From Promicromonospora panici (lineage in GTDB: Bacteria; Actinomycetota; Actinomycetes; Actinomycetales; Cellulomonadaceae), in NCBI RefSeq assembly GCF_900608595.1, contig NZ_UWYY01000007.1, positions 1-64,000 on the forward strand: a stretch of 64,000 bases of DNA. Reading direction: 5' to 3'. Both the position numbers and the translations under genes were made by a program. This document shows, one piece after another, positions 9,470 to 18,196 of the stretch; the stretch's first letter is position 1; every line of letters starts with the position of its first letter. The notes below the pieces were generated by a model. It ran no database searches. It was not told the DNA's origin and saw only the letters and a program-made list of their open reading frames with translations.

Positions 9470-10081
9470 CTACTTGATGAGCACGATGACCGCGTATGCC
9501 GACGCCGTGACGTCCGCCGACTCGATGGCAGTGGTCGCGCCGATCGCCTGGGCGACAGCCGCAGCGGTGTCCGCCCTGTTCTCGCCATACAGCACCGTGG
9601 TCTCGGTGTAACCGTCGCCCAGGCCCGCGGTGTCGTCCTCGGCGACCACGTTGTTCACGTCGAAACCGGCAGCGACTATCGTCTCGGCCGTGCTCTTCGC
9701 AGAGCCCGTCGGGCCACCCGAGTTCAGGACCTGAACCCCCGCGGTCAGGTCGGCCGCGGTCGGATCACCCGTCACTCCCGTCGGCGTCGACGGCGAGCTG
9801 GAGGGGGACGCCTCCGGACTGGGGGAAGTACTCGGCGACGCCGCGGGCGCCGAGGCGGAGGCCGACGGTGAACCGTTACCCGACGCCTCTGCCGGATCGT
9901 CACCCCCGGACAGCAGCGTGATGCCGCCCCACGCCACGGCGGCGCACACTACGGCGACCAACAGGAACGGCCAGGCCGAGCTCCAACCGCTTCGCGGCGC
10001 ACGGTGCACACCCACTGGTGCGCCCCCGGGGACAGCGACGTCGAACTCGTCGGGCGGGTAGGGGTAGCCACTCTTCGTCAC
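9470..10081 (-). CDS. Membrane-anchored LytR_C-domain protein
   Basis: A 203-aa protein with a short cytosolic N-terminus, one TM segment (about 36-58, WPFLLVAVVCAAVAWGGITLL), a Ser/Ala/Pro-rich low-complexity linker (about 65-105) and a C-terminal LytR_C domain (about 112-203, VQVLNSGGPTGSAKSTAETI). Such domains occur at the end of LytR-CpsA-Psr cell-wall ligases but stand alone here without the catalytic domain. An extracytoplasmic, wall-associated role is inferred. It sits 42 bp after a DUF3263 gene in the same orientation. Confidence 0.85.
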   Translation of the reverse strand: MTKSGYPYPPDEFDVAVPGGAPVGVHRAPRSGWSSAWPFLLVAVVCAAVAWGGITLLSGGDDPAEASGNGSPSASASAPAASPSTSPSPEASPSSSPSTPTGVTGDPTAADLTAGVQVLNSGGPTGSAKSTAETIVAAGFDVNNVVAEDDTAGLGDGYTETTVLYGENRADTAAAVAQAIGATTAIESADVTASAYAVIVLIK

Positions 10082-10123
10082 GGCAGAGAGAGTAGCGGGT
10101 CGTTGTGACGGATCGGTGCCCGC

Positions 10124-10471
10124 TCAGTGGTTCTCATCCGCCAGCCGGCGTGTGGAACGCGCTCGCTGGCGGGTCGACCGGACCCTGCGCAGCCGTTTGA
10201 CCAGCGCCGGGTCGTGCTCGAGGGCCGCTGGAGAGTCGATCAGCGTGTTCAAAACCTGGTAATAACGCGTGGCCGTGAGATCGAACAGCTCGCGGGCTGC
10301 TTCCTCCTTGGCGCCCGCGTACTTCCACCACCTGCGCTCGAACGCGAGAATCTCGCGGTCTCGGTCGGAGAGCTTGCTCTCGGCCCTCGCGACGACCGGG
10401 GTATCGGCGCCGGAAACCAGCATCTCGCTCATCTGGTCACCGTATGCCCGTAATGCCTGGCGCTCATTCAC
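10124..10471 (-). CDS. DUF3263 small helix-turn-helix-like protein
   Basis: A 115-aa protein matching the actinobacterial DUF3263 family: LSDRDREILAFERRWWKYAG, then ARELFDLTATRYYQVLNTLID and a basic tail LVKRLRRVRSTRQR. The region resembles a sigma-factor region-4-like helix-turn-helix, so DNA binding is plausible, but the role is undetermined. The GTG start at 10471 is preceded by AAGGGCAAGG. The conserved neighbouring LytR_C gene follows in the same direction, a frequent pairing in actinobacteria. Confidence 0.85.
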   Translation of the reverse strand: MNERQALRAYGDQMSEMLVSGADTPVVARAESKLSDRDREILAFERRWWKYAGAKEEAARELFDLTATRYYQVLNTLIDSPAALEHDPALVKRLRRVRSTRQRARSTRRLADENH

Positions 10472-10535
10472 CCTTGCCCTTTCACAGTGTCAACACGTCG
10501 ACCCGCCCCGCGCCGTCTGAAAGCTCGCGGACCCC

Positions 10536-11261
10536 CTACGGAAGGCGCCAGTCGACCGGCTGCGCACCCTGCTGCTCCAGCAGCGCGTTCGCCCGGGAGA
10601 AGGGTCGCGAGCCGAAGAATCCATTGCGTGCTGACAGGGGTGACGGGTGCGCGCTCTCCACGATCGGCACGTCGCCCAGCCATGGCTTCAGGTTGCGCGC
10701 CTTCGCGCCCCACAGGATCGCCACGAGCGGCCCGCCCCGCGCCACCAGCGCACGGATGGCCGCCTCGGTGACCTCTTCCCAGCCCTTGCCCGCATGGGAG
10801 TCGGAGGAGCCGGGACGGCAGGTGAGCGTCCTGTTCAGCAGCATGACCCCCTGGTCGGCCCAGGGACGCAGGTCGCCGTTCGAGGGGAGCGGGACACCGA
10901 GGTCGTCCTGCATCTCCTGGTAGATGTTGGCCAGCGACCGCGGCACGGGGCGCACGTCCGGCTGGACGGAGAAGGACAGACCCATGGCGTGGCCCGGCGT
11001 CGGATACGGGTCCTGGCCCACGATGAGCACCCGGACATCCGCGAGCGGTCGCTTGAACGCGGCGAGCACGTTCTCGCCCGCGGGTACGTAGGTGCGCCCC
11101 GCGGCGACCTCCGACCGGAGGAAATCACCCATCGCGTGGATGCGCGGCTCGACGTCGGCGAGCGCCTCGGCCCAGTCAGGTGCGATGACCTGGGACAACG
11201 GCGGCGGGCCGGACGCGGGGGTGGTGTCGACAGGGGGTGTCGGGTTCACGGTGGTCTCCAC
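10536..11261 (-). CDS. ung: Uracil-DNA glycosylase (family 1)
   Basis: Removes uracil from DNA to start base-excision repair. The family 1 motifs are intact: [18 protein letters not shown] (catalytic Asp in the water-activating loop), LLNRTLTC, and the C-terminal [12 protein letters not shown]-intercalation loop. The start is uncertain: GTG 11261 (241 aa) or GTG 11249 fit best, because conserved sequence begins at [13 protein letters not shown]. The frame stays open far upstream only because of high GC. It is divergent from the SGNH hydrolase gene, 91 bp away. Confidence 0.95.
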   Translation of the reverse strand: METTVNPTPPVDTTPASGPPPLSQVIAPDWAEALADVEPRIHAMGDFLRSEVAAGRTYVPAGENVLAAFKRPLADVRVLIVGQDPYPTPGHAMGLSFSVQPDVRPVPRSLANIYQEMQDDLGVPLPSNGDLRPWADQGVMLLNRTLTCRPGSSDSHAGKGWEEVTEAAIRALVARGGPLVAILWGAKARNLKPWLGDVPIVESAHPSPLSARNGFFGSRPFSRANALLEQQGAQPVDWRLP

Positions 11262-11352
11262 GTCCAGGAGGTTACCGGCACCCACTGACAGCGCCAGTTT
11301 GTGCTGCCCGTCACACCCTCCGCCCAGCGAGCCGTCCAGTGCAAGCGGGAGA

Positions 11353-12207
11353 ATGAGCGCCGTGAGCGCCACGACAACCCCAGACCCGGAAGGCCCCACC
11401 ACCGACCTCCCTGCGACGAACCCGGTCCGCTGGGCGCGGTACATCGCCATGGGCGACTCCTTCTCGGAGGGCCTGTGGGACCCGTACCCCGACGCCCCGG
11501 ACGTCCAGCGCGGCTGGGCCGACAATCTCGCCGCCGCGCTCTCGGCACGCCGCATCGCGGCCGGCGACGAGCCGCTCGAGTACGCGAACCTCGCGATCCG
11601 CGGCCGCAAGCTGCGCCCGATCATCGACGAGCAGCTGGACGTCACGATCGACGCCCAGCCGGACCTCGTCTCGCTGGTCGGTGGCGGCAACGACATCTTG
11701 CGCGCGTCCGCCGACATCGAGGCGATCTCGGGTGCGCTGGAGGACGCCGTCGCCGCGCTCCGCGCCACCGGCGCCGACGTCCTGATGGGCACCGGCTTCA
11801 AGGCGGGCGCCGCCCTGAGCTGGACCAACGGCCGGGTGGGCATCTTCAACGCGAACGTCTGGTCCATCGCCCGCCGGCACGGCGCGCACGTCCTGGACCT
11901 GTGGGGCATGCGGTCCCTCGCCGACCTCCGCCTCTGGTCCGACGACCGCATCCACCTCACCCCCGAGGGGCACCAGCGGGTGGCGAACGCCGCCCTGGTG
12001 GCCCTCGGCCTCGACCCGGACGACGCCGCGTACGACACCCCGCTCGACGCCGCCCCGCCCGCGGCCTTCCGCGACGCTGCCCGCGCCAACGCGGCCTGGA
12101 TGCGCCAGCACGTGGGCCCATGGGTCAAGCGCCGGCTGACGGGCACCTCCAGCGGTGACGGCCGCTCTGCCAAATGGCCGACACCGCAGGCGTGGCCCCG
12201 GGCGTGA
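11353..12207 (+). CDS. SGNH/GDSL-family hydrolase (esterase/lipase fold)
   Basis: A 284-aa protein with the four SGNH blocks: Ser in [12 protein letters not shown], Gly in NLAIRGRKL, Asn in VGGGNDILR, and Asp/His in [13 protein letters not shown]. It likely hydrolyses esters or carbohydrate O-acyl groups. There is no signal peptide, so it is probably cytoplasmic. The ATG at 11353 follows GCGGGAG. A strong hairpin lies 36 bp past its stop codon. Confidence 0.92.
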   Translation: MSAVSATTTPDPEGPTTDLPATNPVRWARYIAMGDSFSEGLWDPYPDAPDVQRGWADNLAAALSARRIAAGDEPLEYANLAIRGRKLRPIIDEQLDVTIDAQPDLVSLVGGGNDILRASADIEAISGALEDAVAALRATGADVLMGTGFKAGAALSWTNGRVGIFNANVWSIARRHGAHVLDLWGMRSLADLRLWSDDRIHLTPEGHQRVANAALVALGLDPDDAAYDTPLDAAPPAAFRDAARANAAWMRQHVGPWVKRRLTGTSSGDGRSAKWPTPQAWPRA

Positions 12208-12242
12208 CCGCCCGTCCCGCCGTAGACTTCGGCGGGTGAATC

Positions 12243-12280
12243 CCAGAGGCTCCCCGGTGCTCGCGCCGGGGAGCCTCTGG
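12243..12280 (+). terminator. Strong hairpin terminator after the SGNH hydrolase
   Basis: Arms 12243-12257 and 12266-12280 are perfectly complementary over 15 bp (CCAGAGGCTCCCCGG) with an 8-nt loop. It insulates the hydrolase gene from the exporter promoter. Confidence 0.85.
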
Positions 12281-12310
12281 CGTCTCAGGAACCTAGCGTT
12301 CGCCGCGTAA

Positions 12311-12337
12311 CTTAACCTTCTAGATGGTACAGTTAAG
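12311..12337 (+). promoter_or_regulatory. Putative TetR operator before the MFS exporter gene
   Basis: CTTAAC (12311-12316) and GTTAAG (12332-12337) flank TAGATGGTAC in an AT-richer patch ending three bases before the ATG. The symmetry and position suit a TetR-type dimer site, presumably for the regulator encoded just downstream of the transporter. Confidence 0.6.
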
Positions 12338-12340
12338 CCC

Positions 12341-13873
12341 ATGACGATGAGCCCTCCGCTGGCTGCGGGCACGTCCCACCTCAGCGCCCGACGGCGCTGG
12401 ACGCTCCTGGTGACCGTAGGCGCCGGCCTGCTGCTGATCACCCTGGACAACTCGATCCTCTATACCGCGCTGCCCACCCTCACGCGGGAGCTCGACGCGA
12501 GCTGGACCGAGAGCCTGTGGATCATCAACGCCTACCCGCTCGTGATGACAGGGCTGCTGCTCGGCTCGGGCACGCTGGGCGACCGGTTCGGGCACCGGCT
12601 CATGTTCCTGGCGGGTCTCGTGGTGTTCGGGCTGGCCTCGCTCCTGGCCGCGACCGCGCCCACACCCGAGGTACTGATCGCGGCACGCGGCCTGCTGGCC
12701 GTGGGCGCCGCGGCGATGATGCCGGCCACCCTGGCGCTGATCCGCGTGACGTTCACGGACGAGCGCGAGCGCAACATCGCCATCAGCGTGTGGGGCAGCC
12801 TGTCGGTGGTCGGCGGCGCGCTCGGGCCGATCGTCGGCGGCGCACTGCTGGAGCAGTTCGCCTGGGGCTCGATCTTCCTGATCAACGTGCCGGTGGTGCT
12901 CCTGGCTGTGATCCTCGGGGTCGCCGTCGCCCCGAGGAACGACCCCCACCCCACCGCCCGGTGGGACTTCACCTCGTCCGTGCAGGCGCTGGTCACCCTG
13001 GTCGGCCTGGTGGTCCTGATCAAGGAGGTCGCCAAGGTCGAACGCTCCGATGCGGTGCTCCTCGGCGCGACGCTGGCCACCGTGGTCGGGTGGTGGGTCT
13101 TCGTCCGCCGTCAGCGGCGTCTGCCCTTCCCTCTGCTGGACCTGTCGATCTTCCGCAACGCGGCGTTCGCCTCCGGGGTGCTCGCGGCCGCCGTCGCGAT
13201 GTTCGCCATGGGCGGCCTGCAGCTGGCCACCACCCAGCGGTTCCAGCTCGTGGCCGGCTTCTCGCCGCTCGAGTCGGGGCTGCTGGTGGCAGCCATCGCG
13301 GTCGGCTCGCTGCCGTCGTCGATCCTGGGCGGGGCGTTCCTCCATGTCGTGGGCCTGCGGGTCCTGATCGGAGGCGGCCTCGGCGTCGGGGCCGTCGGCG
13401 TCGCCTGGACCCTGCTCGCCGTCCCCCACGGGATGGGCTGGCTGCTCGGCGGGCTGCTCGTCACGGGCCTGGGCCTGGGCGCGGCGATGTCCGTGGCCTC
13501 GACGGCGATCATCGGGAACGTGCCCGCCCGCCGGGCGGGCATGGCTTCCTCCGTCGAGGAGGTCTCCTACGAGTTCGGCAGCCTGGCGGCCGTCGCGCTG
13601 CTCGGCTCGCTGCTGACCACGGTCTACACGATGACGATCCGGCTGCCCGAGGGGGCTCCCGCCGAGGCCGGCCGGTCCATGACCGACGCCCTCACCGCAC
13701 CGGGCACCGGCCCGGAGGTCCTCGACGCCGCGTACCGCGCGTTCGGGAACAGCTACTCGGCGGTCATGGTCGTCTGCGTCGGGGTGCTGGCCGTCGGCGC
13801 TGTCGTCACGACCGTGCTGCTCCGCCGCTACGGGCCCGGGTCGGCGTCCTCCGCCTACGGCTCCGGCCACTGA
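12341..13873 (+). CDS. MFS drug-resistance transporter, DHA2 (14-TM) family
   Basis: A 510-aa multidrug exporter of the EmrB/QacA type. TM1 ends with the family signature LDNSILYTALPTLTREL; SGTLGDRFGHR is motif A between TM2 and TM3. Hydrophobic segments are consistent with 14 TM helices. A TetR gene starts 27 bp after its stop codon and is probably co-transcribed; a palindrome at the start codon is a likely operator. Substrates cannot be told; cationic or aromatic drugs are usual for the family. Confidence 0.93.
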   Translation: MTMSPPLAAGTSHLSARRRWTLLVTVGAGLLLITLDNSILYTALPTLTRELDASWTESLWIINAYPLVMTGLLLGSGTLGDRFGHRLMFLAGLVVFGLASLLAATAPTPEVLIAARGLLAVGAAAMMPATLALIRVTFTDERERNIAISVWGSLSVVGGALGPIVGGALLEQFAWGSIFLINVPVVLLAVILGVAVAPRNDPHPTARWDFTSSVQALVTLVGLVVLIKEVAKVERSDAVLLGATLATVVGWWVFVRRQRRLPFPLLDLSIFRNAAFASGVLAAAVAMFAMGGLQLATTQRFQLVAGFSPLESGLLVAAIAVGSLPSSILGGAFLHVVGLRVLIGGGLGVGAVGVAWTLLAVPHGMGWLLGGLLVTGLGLGAAMSVASTAIIGNVPARRAGMASSVEEVSYEFGSLAAVALLGSLLTTVYTMTIRLPEGAPAEAGRSMTDALTAPGTGPEVLDAAYRAFGNSYSAVMVVCVGVLAVGAVVTTVLLRRYGPGSASSAYGSGH

Positions 13874-13900
13874 ACCGACCCCCGATCCGCTGGAGGCCAC

Positions 13901-14449
13901 GTGCGACCGAGCAACCGCAACCGAATCCTCGACGCCGCCGTGCGCGTCGTGCAGCGCGAGGGCGTCACCGCCGTCACCTTCGACTCCGTCGCGGCCGAGG
14001 CCGAGCTGACCCGCGGCGGGATCATGTACCACTTCCCGTCCCGGGAGGACCTGCTGGCCGCGCTCCACCAGCACCTGGCCGCCCAGTGGGAGGCCACGCT
14101 CCTGGCCGACGCCGGGCGGCCCCTCGACGAGCTGGGCGCCGACGACCGGCTGGCCGCCTACATCCGCGTGAGCGCCCGGTCCGCGACCCGCGCCGAGCTG
14201 CAGCTCATGCTCGAGGCCGCCAACCGTTCCGAGTGGGCCGCGCCCTGGAGCGCCGTCCTGGAGCGCTGGGCGCCCCTTCCCGAGGACGCCGAGAAGGACG
14301 CCGCGTCCATGACCCGGCTGGTCGCCCGGCTCGCCGCCGACGGGCTGTGGATGTTCGAAGCGCTCGCCTACCGCGCGATGCCGGAGGCGCAACGGCGCGC
14401 CGTCGCGGACCATCTGGTGCGGGCAGTGGGTATTTCAGATGGCAGCTGA
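13901..14449 (+). CDS. TetR-family transcriptional regulator of the adjacent MFS exporter
   Basis: A 182-aa regulator with an N-terminal TetR helix-turn-helix (RILDAAVRVVQREGVTAVTF through LTRGGIMYHFPSREDLLAAL) and a helical ligand domain. The GTG start at 13901 follows GGAGGCCAC. Encoded right after the MFS gene in the same direction, it is most likely the local repressor acting on the CTTAAC/GTTAAG site. The ligand is unknown. Confidence 0.9.
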   Translation: MRPSNRNRILDAAVRVVQREGVTAVTFDSVAAEAELTRGGIMYHFPSREDLLAALHQHLAAQWEATLLADAGRPLDELGADDRLAAYIRVSARSATRAELQLMLEAANRSEWAAPWSAVLERWAPLPEDAEKDAASMTRLVARLAADGLWMFEALAYRAMPEAQRRAVADHLVRAVGISDGS

Positions 14450-14481
14450 CTGCCGTCGGCTCACCCGACCTGGAACCGACA

Positions 14482-14865
14482 TCAAGGACCGAGCAGTGCA
14501 AGCGGCACGACCGCAACGCCGTCAGGCCGACGGTAGGCACGCTCTCCGGTCGTGACGACGATGCGGTCGACAAGACGGTCGCCAAGTTGTTCGTGCAGCC
14601 AGTTGAGATGGCGCGCATCCCTGTCGTCAGCCGCTGCGGCCAGCTTGACCTCCACAGCGATAGCGCGCCCGTCACCGGAGTGCGGGACCAGATCGACCTC
14701 GCGATCACCCCGGTGTGTACGCAGGTGACCAGTTTCAAGGCCGAGCACATCTGCATAGGTTCGGATGCTGAGCGTCACAAGAGACTCGAAGAGCGCCCCG
14801 AACATCGGCCCGTCCCTGAGACCTCGGAGTCCTGCGTCGTCGTCACCAAGCCCTGCCGACCGGGA
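14482..14865 (-). pseudogene. Remnant of a DUF4143-containing ATPase (C-terminal end only)
   Basis: The translated remnant (for example FGALFESLVTLSIRTYA, HRGDREVDLV, VEVKLAAAADDRDARHL and ERAYRRPDGVAVVPLALL) matches the C-terminal DUF4143 end of COG1373-type AAA proteins. Similarity continues upstream of the only ATG (14805) to about 14865, where an in-frame TAG blocks it. The roughly 280-residue AAA/ATP-binding part that should precede it is absent. The 555-bp interval 14450-15004 otherwise holds a tandem repeat and a terminator. Confidence 0.75.
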
Positions 14866-14875
14866 CTACGCGGTC

Positions 14876-14921
14876 GTGCGATTGGAAGACTAGAAGCCGT
14901 GCGATCGGTAGACCAGAAACC
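14876..14921. repeat. Two tandem 23-bp repeats beside the DUF4143 remnant
   Basis: Units 14876-14898 and 14899-14921 abut and differ at 4 of 23 positions (both begin GTGCGAT and contain AGAC and AGAA). They lie just beyond the break point of the degraded gene. They could be a scar of the deletion, or an unrelated microsatellite. Confidence 0.7.
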
Positions 14922-14961
14922 ATCTGTGCTGGTCAGCATGCCTCCCGCATCGAGGCGAAAC

Positions 14962-14999
14962 GACAGCAGGCCAGCACGTAACGGTGCTGGCCTGCTGTC
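14962..14999 (-). terminator. tRNA-Thr terminator
   Basis: A perfect 16-bp stem, GACAGCAGGCCAGCAC (14962-14977) with 14984-14999, closes a 6-nt loop. It starts 5 bp after the encoded CCA of tRNA-Thr on the minus strand, followed there by GTTTC. Confidence 0.88.
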
Positions 15000-15004
15000 A
15001 TGCG

Positions 15005-15080
15005 TGGAGCCGCCTGTCGGGTTCGAACCGACGACCTTCCGCTTACAAGGCGGGAGCTCTACCAGCTGAGCTAAGGCGGC
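15005..15080 (-). tRNA. tRNA-Thr (anticodon TGT)
   Basis: A 76-nt cloverleaf including an encoded CCA end (15005-15007). The acceptor stem GCCGCCT pairs with AGGCGGC; the D-arm contains AGCTCAGCTGGTAGAGC; the anticodon loop reads CTTGTAA, giving TGT; the T-arm has GGTTCGAACC. It decodes ACA and wobble-related Thr codons. A TAGGCT box about 12 bp upstream (15092-15097 complement) could be its -10 element. Confidence 0.97.
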
Positions 15081-15154
15081 TGGCGGGGAACAGCCTAACG
15101 GTTGCCGCCACCAGAATCCGAGTCGAGAACCACAAGTCGTCCGGGCGCAGACCA

Positions 15155-15186
15155 GCGGGGCCCCGGGCCGCAGCCCGAGACCCCGC
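15155..15186 (-). terminator. Possible terminator of the DsbA-like gene
   Basis: GCGGGG (15155-15160) and CCCCGC (15181-15186), with an inner CGGGC/GCCCG stem, form an interrupted hairpin 18 bp after the stop codon on the minus strand. Confidence 0.45.
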
Positions 15187-15203
15187 CAGCGTAAAGCCAG
15201 GTA

Positions 15204-16052
15204 CTACTCGGACGGCTCCGCGGAAGGCTCCGACGACGGCGCCGCCTCGCCCGTGATCGCCCCGGCCAGCGCGCCCGGAGTCTGCCAGCCATCGAACCGC
15301 TCGCCGTCGATGAGCACGGTGGGGGTACCCATGCCGCCCGTCTGAGGGTTCACGACGTCGGGGTCCGAACCGGCAGCTTCGGTGGAGGCCGTCACCCACT
15401 CCTCGTAGGTCTCGTGCGCTGTGCCGTCGGCGATGCCCGCCGCTTCCTCGGCCGACACGCCAGCCTGTTCGGCGACCTGCGCGATCTGCTCGTCGGACAG
15501 ACCGGGCGTCTGCTCCTCCGGCTGGCTCGCGAACATCGCGTCGTGGAACGCGGAGAACTGCGCAGGCGCCCGGTCAGCGACCCAGGCGGCGGCCGACGCG
15601 GCACGCGTCGAGTACTCGGTGCCCTGGGACGTACGGTCCAGGATCGCGACCGGGTGCACCACGAGCGTCACGTCGCCGGCCTCGCGCATCTCGGCGATGC
15701 TGGCACCGTTGATCTGTTCGAACTGGCCGCAGACGGGGCACATGTAGTCGACGTAGACATCGAGCGTCTTGGCGCCCTCGTTCTCGGTGCCCGCGACGCC
15801 GTCGGCCCCCACCGGGATCCCGGTGTCCTCGACCACGCCGGCCGGGATGTTTTCGACCTTCTCCATGGCGGTCTTCTGACCCTCCATGAAGATCATCACG
15901 ACCGCGACGATCAGGATGATGAGTCCCAGCCCGAGCGCGCTCAGCACGATCAGACGGCTGCGCTTCTCGCGCGCCTGCTGCTTCTTCTGGAGTGCAAGGG
16001 CCTCGGCGCGGGCGGCGTCTCGCCGCTGCGCCTTGGTCTGATTCGTCGACAT
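15204..16052 (-). CDS. Membrane-anchored DsbA-like thiol-disulfide protein
   Basis: A 282-aa protein with a basic cytosolic N-terminus, one TM (about 34-55, LIVLSALGLGLIILIVAVVM), and an extracytoplasmic DsbA/thioredoxin_4 domain (about 90-265) containing the redox motif CPVC in VDYMCPVCGQFEQ. The cis-Pro loop is in GMGTPTVLIDG. It likely catalyses or isomerises disulfides in exported proteins. The Ser/Pro/Glu-rich tail is low complexity. It stands alone between tRNA-Thr and the kinase gene; no DsbB/VKOR partner is nearby. Confidence 0.9.
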   Translation of the reverse strand: MSTNQTKAQRRDAARAEALALQKKQQAREKRSRLIVLSALGLGLIILIVAVVMIFMEGQKTAMEKVENIPAGVVEDTGIPVGADGVAGTENEGAKTLDVYVDYMCPVCGQFEQINGASIAEMREAGDVTLVVHPVAILDRTSQGTEYSTRAASAAAWVADRAPAQFSAFHDAMFASQPEEQTPGLSDEQIAQVAEQAGVSAEEAAGIADGTAHETYEEWVTASTEAAGSDPDVVNPQTGGMGTPTVLIDGERFDGWQTPGALAGAITGEAAPSSEPSAEPSE

Positions 16053-16172
16053 CGGGGTCCTTCGAGATGCGGGCCAATGGGGCGAGGCGCCTCAGGCGCC
16101 CGCTCCCAGCCTACAAGCGCTCGCTGGAAGTCGGCTGAATGTTTCGGCACGATCCGGACACCGAACCTTGGG

Positions 16173-18020
16173 TCACCACCCGATCTCGGGCCGGCCCCCC
16201 AGGGGCCACCACAGGATGTCCACCGTGCCGTCGAACAGCGGCGCCGCGGCCAGCACCGCGAGTGCCAGGACGACCAGGCCGACCACCACCTTCGCCGCCC
16301 GGGAGGGCGCGATCCGGCGCAGCAGCGGCCCGGCGCCGACCCGCGTGCCGTACGACCCCGGCCCCCACCACGACACGACCACCGTGACGAGCATCGCCAC
16401 GCTCAGCACCATGCTGTCGACGATCGGCCGGTTCGTGCCGCCCACCGACCGCGCCTCGACGGTCTCGATGGGGGCGATGATCAGGTTGCCGGGGCCGAAC
16501 ACCAGCAGGCCCAGCAGCACCACGATGACGCCCACGCAGACGCCGACGGCCGCGGCGGGCAGCACGCCGAAGACGGCCCGCACGAGGTGCCAGGGGGACA
16601 GCAGCGTCGCCACGAGCGCGTCGGCGCGGCCCGGGCCGCGCCGCGCCCGGCGGCTGCGGAACTCGTCGACGGCGATTCCCGCCAGGCGGGCCACGATCAG
16701 CAGGGCGACCAGCACGGCTACGGCGATGCCGGGCAGGGTCGCGGCGAGCGCCACGAGCGCGAGCCCGGTCGCGAGGAACAGTCCCCGGTAGCCGGTGACG
16801 CGCGCAGGATTGGCCGGCTGGGGCGCGAAGGCCGGGTCGACGGACGGCGGAGCCGGGCGCGCCGCACCCGTCGCGCGACCGGTCACCGACCGGCCCTTGA
16901 CCTGGCCACCCCCGGGCGCCGCGGACGCAGCCGCCAGGTCGGTCACCCCGCCGACGTCCCGGCTCGCCCGGCGCTTGGCACCGGCGGCCGCTGCAGCTCC
17001 CGCGGCGGCGCCGACGCCTGCTCCCCCGGCCGCCTCGGAGAGCGGCCGCCGGTGCGGCAGCAGGCCCTGCGGCATGACCCGGGTCGAACCGAGGTCGGCC
17101 GGCGTCTCGGCGGTGGGGGCGCCTTGGGCATCGGACGCGTCGAGCACTGCCGTCGTCGAACCGTCCTCGCCCGCCGTCTCGGCGATGAACGCCTCCGACT
17201 CGGCCTTGAGCGCCCGGGCCACCTCGTTCGGGCCCCAGCGCTCGGCCGGAACGGCCCGGAGCGCGGCGGCGAGTGCGCGCTCGGCCCGGCGCGGCAGCCC
17301 GTCGAGGTCCGCCTGGCCCTGCCGGGAGCGGCGCAGCACCAGCTCGGTGGGGCGGACGCCGAACGGCGCGCGGCCGGTGCCGGAGAACGCGAGCACGGCG
17401 GCCCAGGACCACCAGTCGGTGTCCGGGCCGGGCTCCGCGCCGTTGAGCAGCTCGGGCGCCAGGTAGCCGGGGGTGCCCATGACGAACCCGGTCCGGGTCG
17501 CCCGTACGTCGCCCGGCCCCTGGGCGAGGCCGAAGTCGATCAGCACCGGCCCGGTCCGTGCGATGAGCACGTTCGACGGGGTGAGGTCTCGGTGCACGAC
17601 GCCGGTGCCGTGCACGGCCTCGAGCGCATCGGCGAGCTGGTCGGCGAGCTCGAAGAGGTCCCGGGGGTCGAGCGGTCCGCGCTCGTCGATCTCCTCCTCG
17701 AGCGTCGGGCCCTCGACGAGCTCGGTGACGATGAACGCGTCGGGCCCCTCGAGCTCGGCGTCGAGCACGCGGGCCACTGCCGGGTGGCGCAGGCCCTGCA
17801 GCGCGGCGGCCTCGCGGCGCAGCCGCTCCCGGGCCGCGGGGTCGTCCAGGTGGCGGTGCAGCATCTTCAGCGCGACGGCGTGCCCGCCGTCGTCCTCCGC
17901 TCGGTAGACGGCGCCCATGGCGCCCGACCCGATCTGACGCACGACCGTGTACCCGCCGAGCTTCGAGCCCGTGGCGGGGCCGCCGTTCGAGGGCGCGATC
18001 GAGGCCTCCACCTCCTTCAT
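16173..18020 (-). CDS. Serine/threonine protein kinase with a multi-spanning C-terminal membrane domain
   Basis: A 615-aa protein. The N-terminal kinase domain (about 22-270) has the glycine loop [12 protein letters not shown], the ATP Lys in VALKML, the catalytic loop [10 protein letters not shown] (Thr replaces the usual Lys after HRDL), DFG in IDFGLAQ and a TPGYLAPE activation segment, so it looks active. A disordered linker follows, then about five or six hydrophobic segments (about 400-605) instead of the single TM and PASTA repeats of PknB. The ATG at 18020 or GTG 18029 could be the start; AAGGAGG just after 18020 leaves this open. Its membrane domain matches nothing I recognise. Confidence 0.85.
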   Translation of the reverse strand: MKEVEASIAPSNGGPATGSKLGGYTVVRQIGSGAMGAVYRAEDDGGHAVALKMLHRHLDDPAARERLRREAAALQGLRHPAVARVLDAELEGPDAFIVTELVEGPTLEEEIDERGPLDPRDLFELADQLADALEAVHGTGVVHRDLTPSNVLIARTGPVLIDFGLAQGPGDVRATRTGFVMGTPGYLAPELLNGAEPGPDTDWWSWAAVLAFSGTGRAPFGVRPTELVLRRSRQGQADLDGLPRRAERALAAALRAVPAERWGPNEVARALKAESEAFIAETAGEDGSTTAVLDASDAQGAPTAETPADLGSTRVMPQGLLPHRRPLSEAAGGAGVGAAAGAAAAAGAKRRASRDVGGVTDLAAASAAPGGGQVKGRSVTGRATGAARPAPPSVDPAFAPQPANPARVTGYRGLFLATGLALVALAATLPGIAVAVLVALLIVARLAGIAVDEFRSRRARRGPGRADALVATLLSPWHLVRAVFGVLPAAAVGVCVGVIVVLLGLLVFGPGNLIIAPIETVEARSVGGTNRPIVDSMVLSVAMLVTVVVSWWGPGSYGTRVGAGPLLRRIAPSRAAKVVVGLVVLALAVLAAAPLFDGTVDILWWPLGGRPEIGW

Positions 18021-18151
18021 AAGGCACACGGTAGTCGTCGCGGAGAGGCGACGCCCGCCAAGTCCGAGCCCTCTGACCAGCGATGAGACAGGTGCTCATC
18101 CATCTCACTGAGACGCTCGTTACCCTGATGAGGTATGAGAACTCGGTACTC

Positions 18152-18180
18152 TTGACACTGGACAGCGAGACTCTTCTACA
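18152..18180 (+). promoter_or_regulatory. Putative promoter of the trehalose synthesis gene
   Basis: TTGACA (18152-18157) is followed after exactly 17 bp by TCTACA (18175-18180). Transcription from here would begin just before AAGGAG at 18184, leaving a very short leader before the TTG start. This supports 18197 as the true start. Confidence 0.5.
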
Positions 18181-18196
18181 ACCAAGGAGCAGTACA

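Noticed and set aside
12320..14413. A 697-codon minus-strand reading frame opposite the MFS and TetR genes
   Set aside because: It mirrors two well-supported plus-strand genes; its translation is Gly/Arg/His/Gln-rich with no domain, as expected for antisense frames in GC-rich DNA.
14450..15080. Prophage or island attachment site at tRNA-Thr
   Set aside because: No duplicate of the tRNA 3' end is seen in the flanking sequence and no integrase gene is present.
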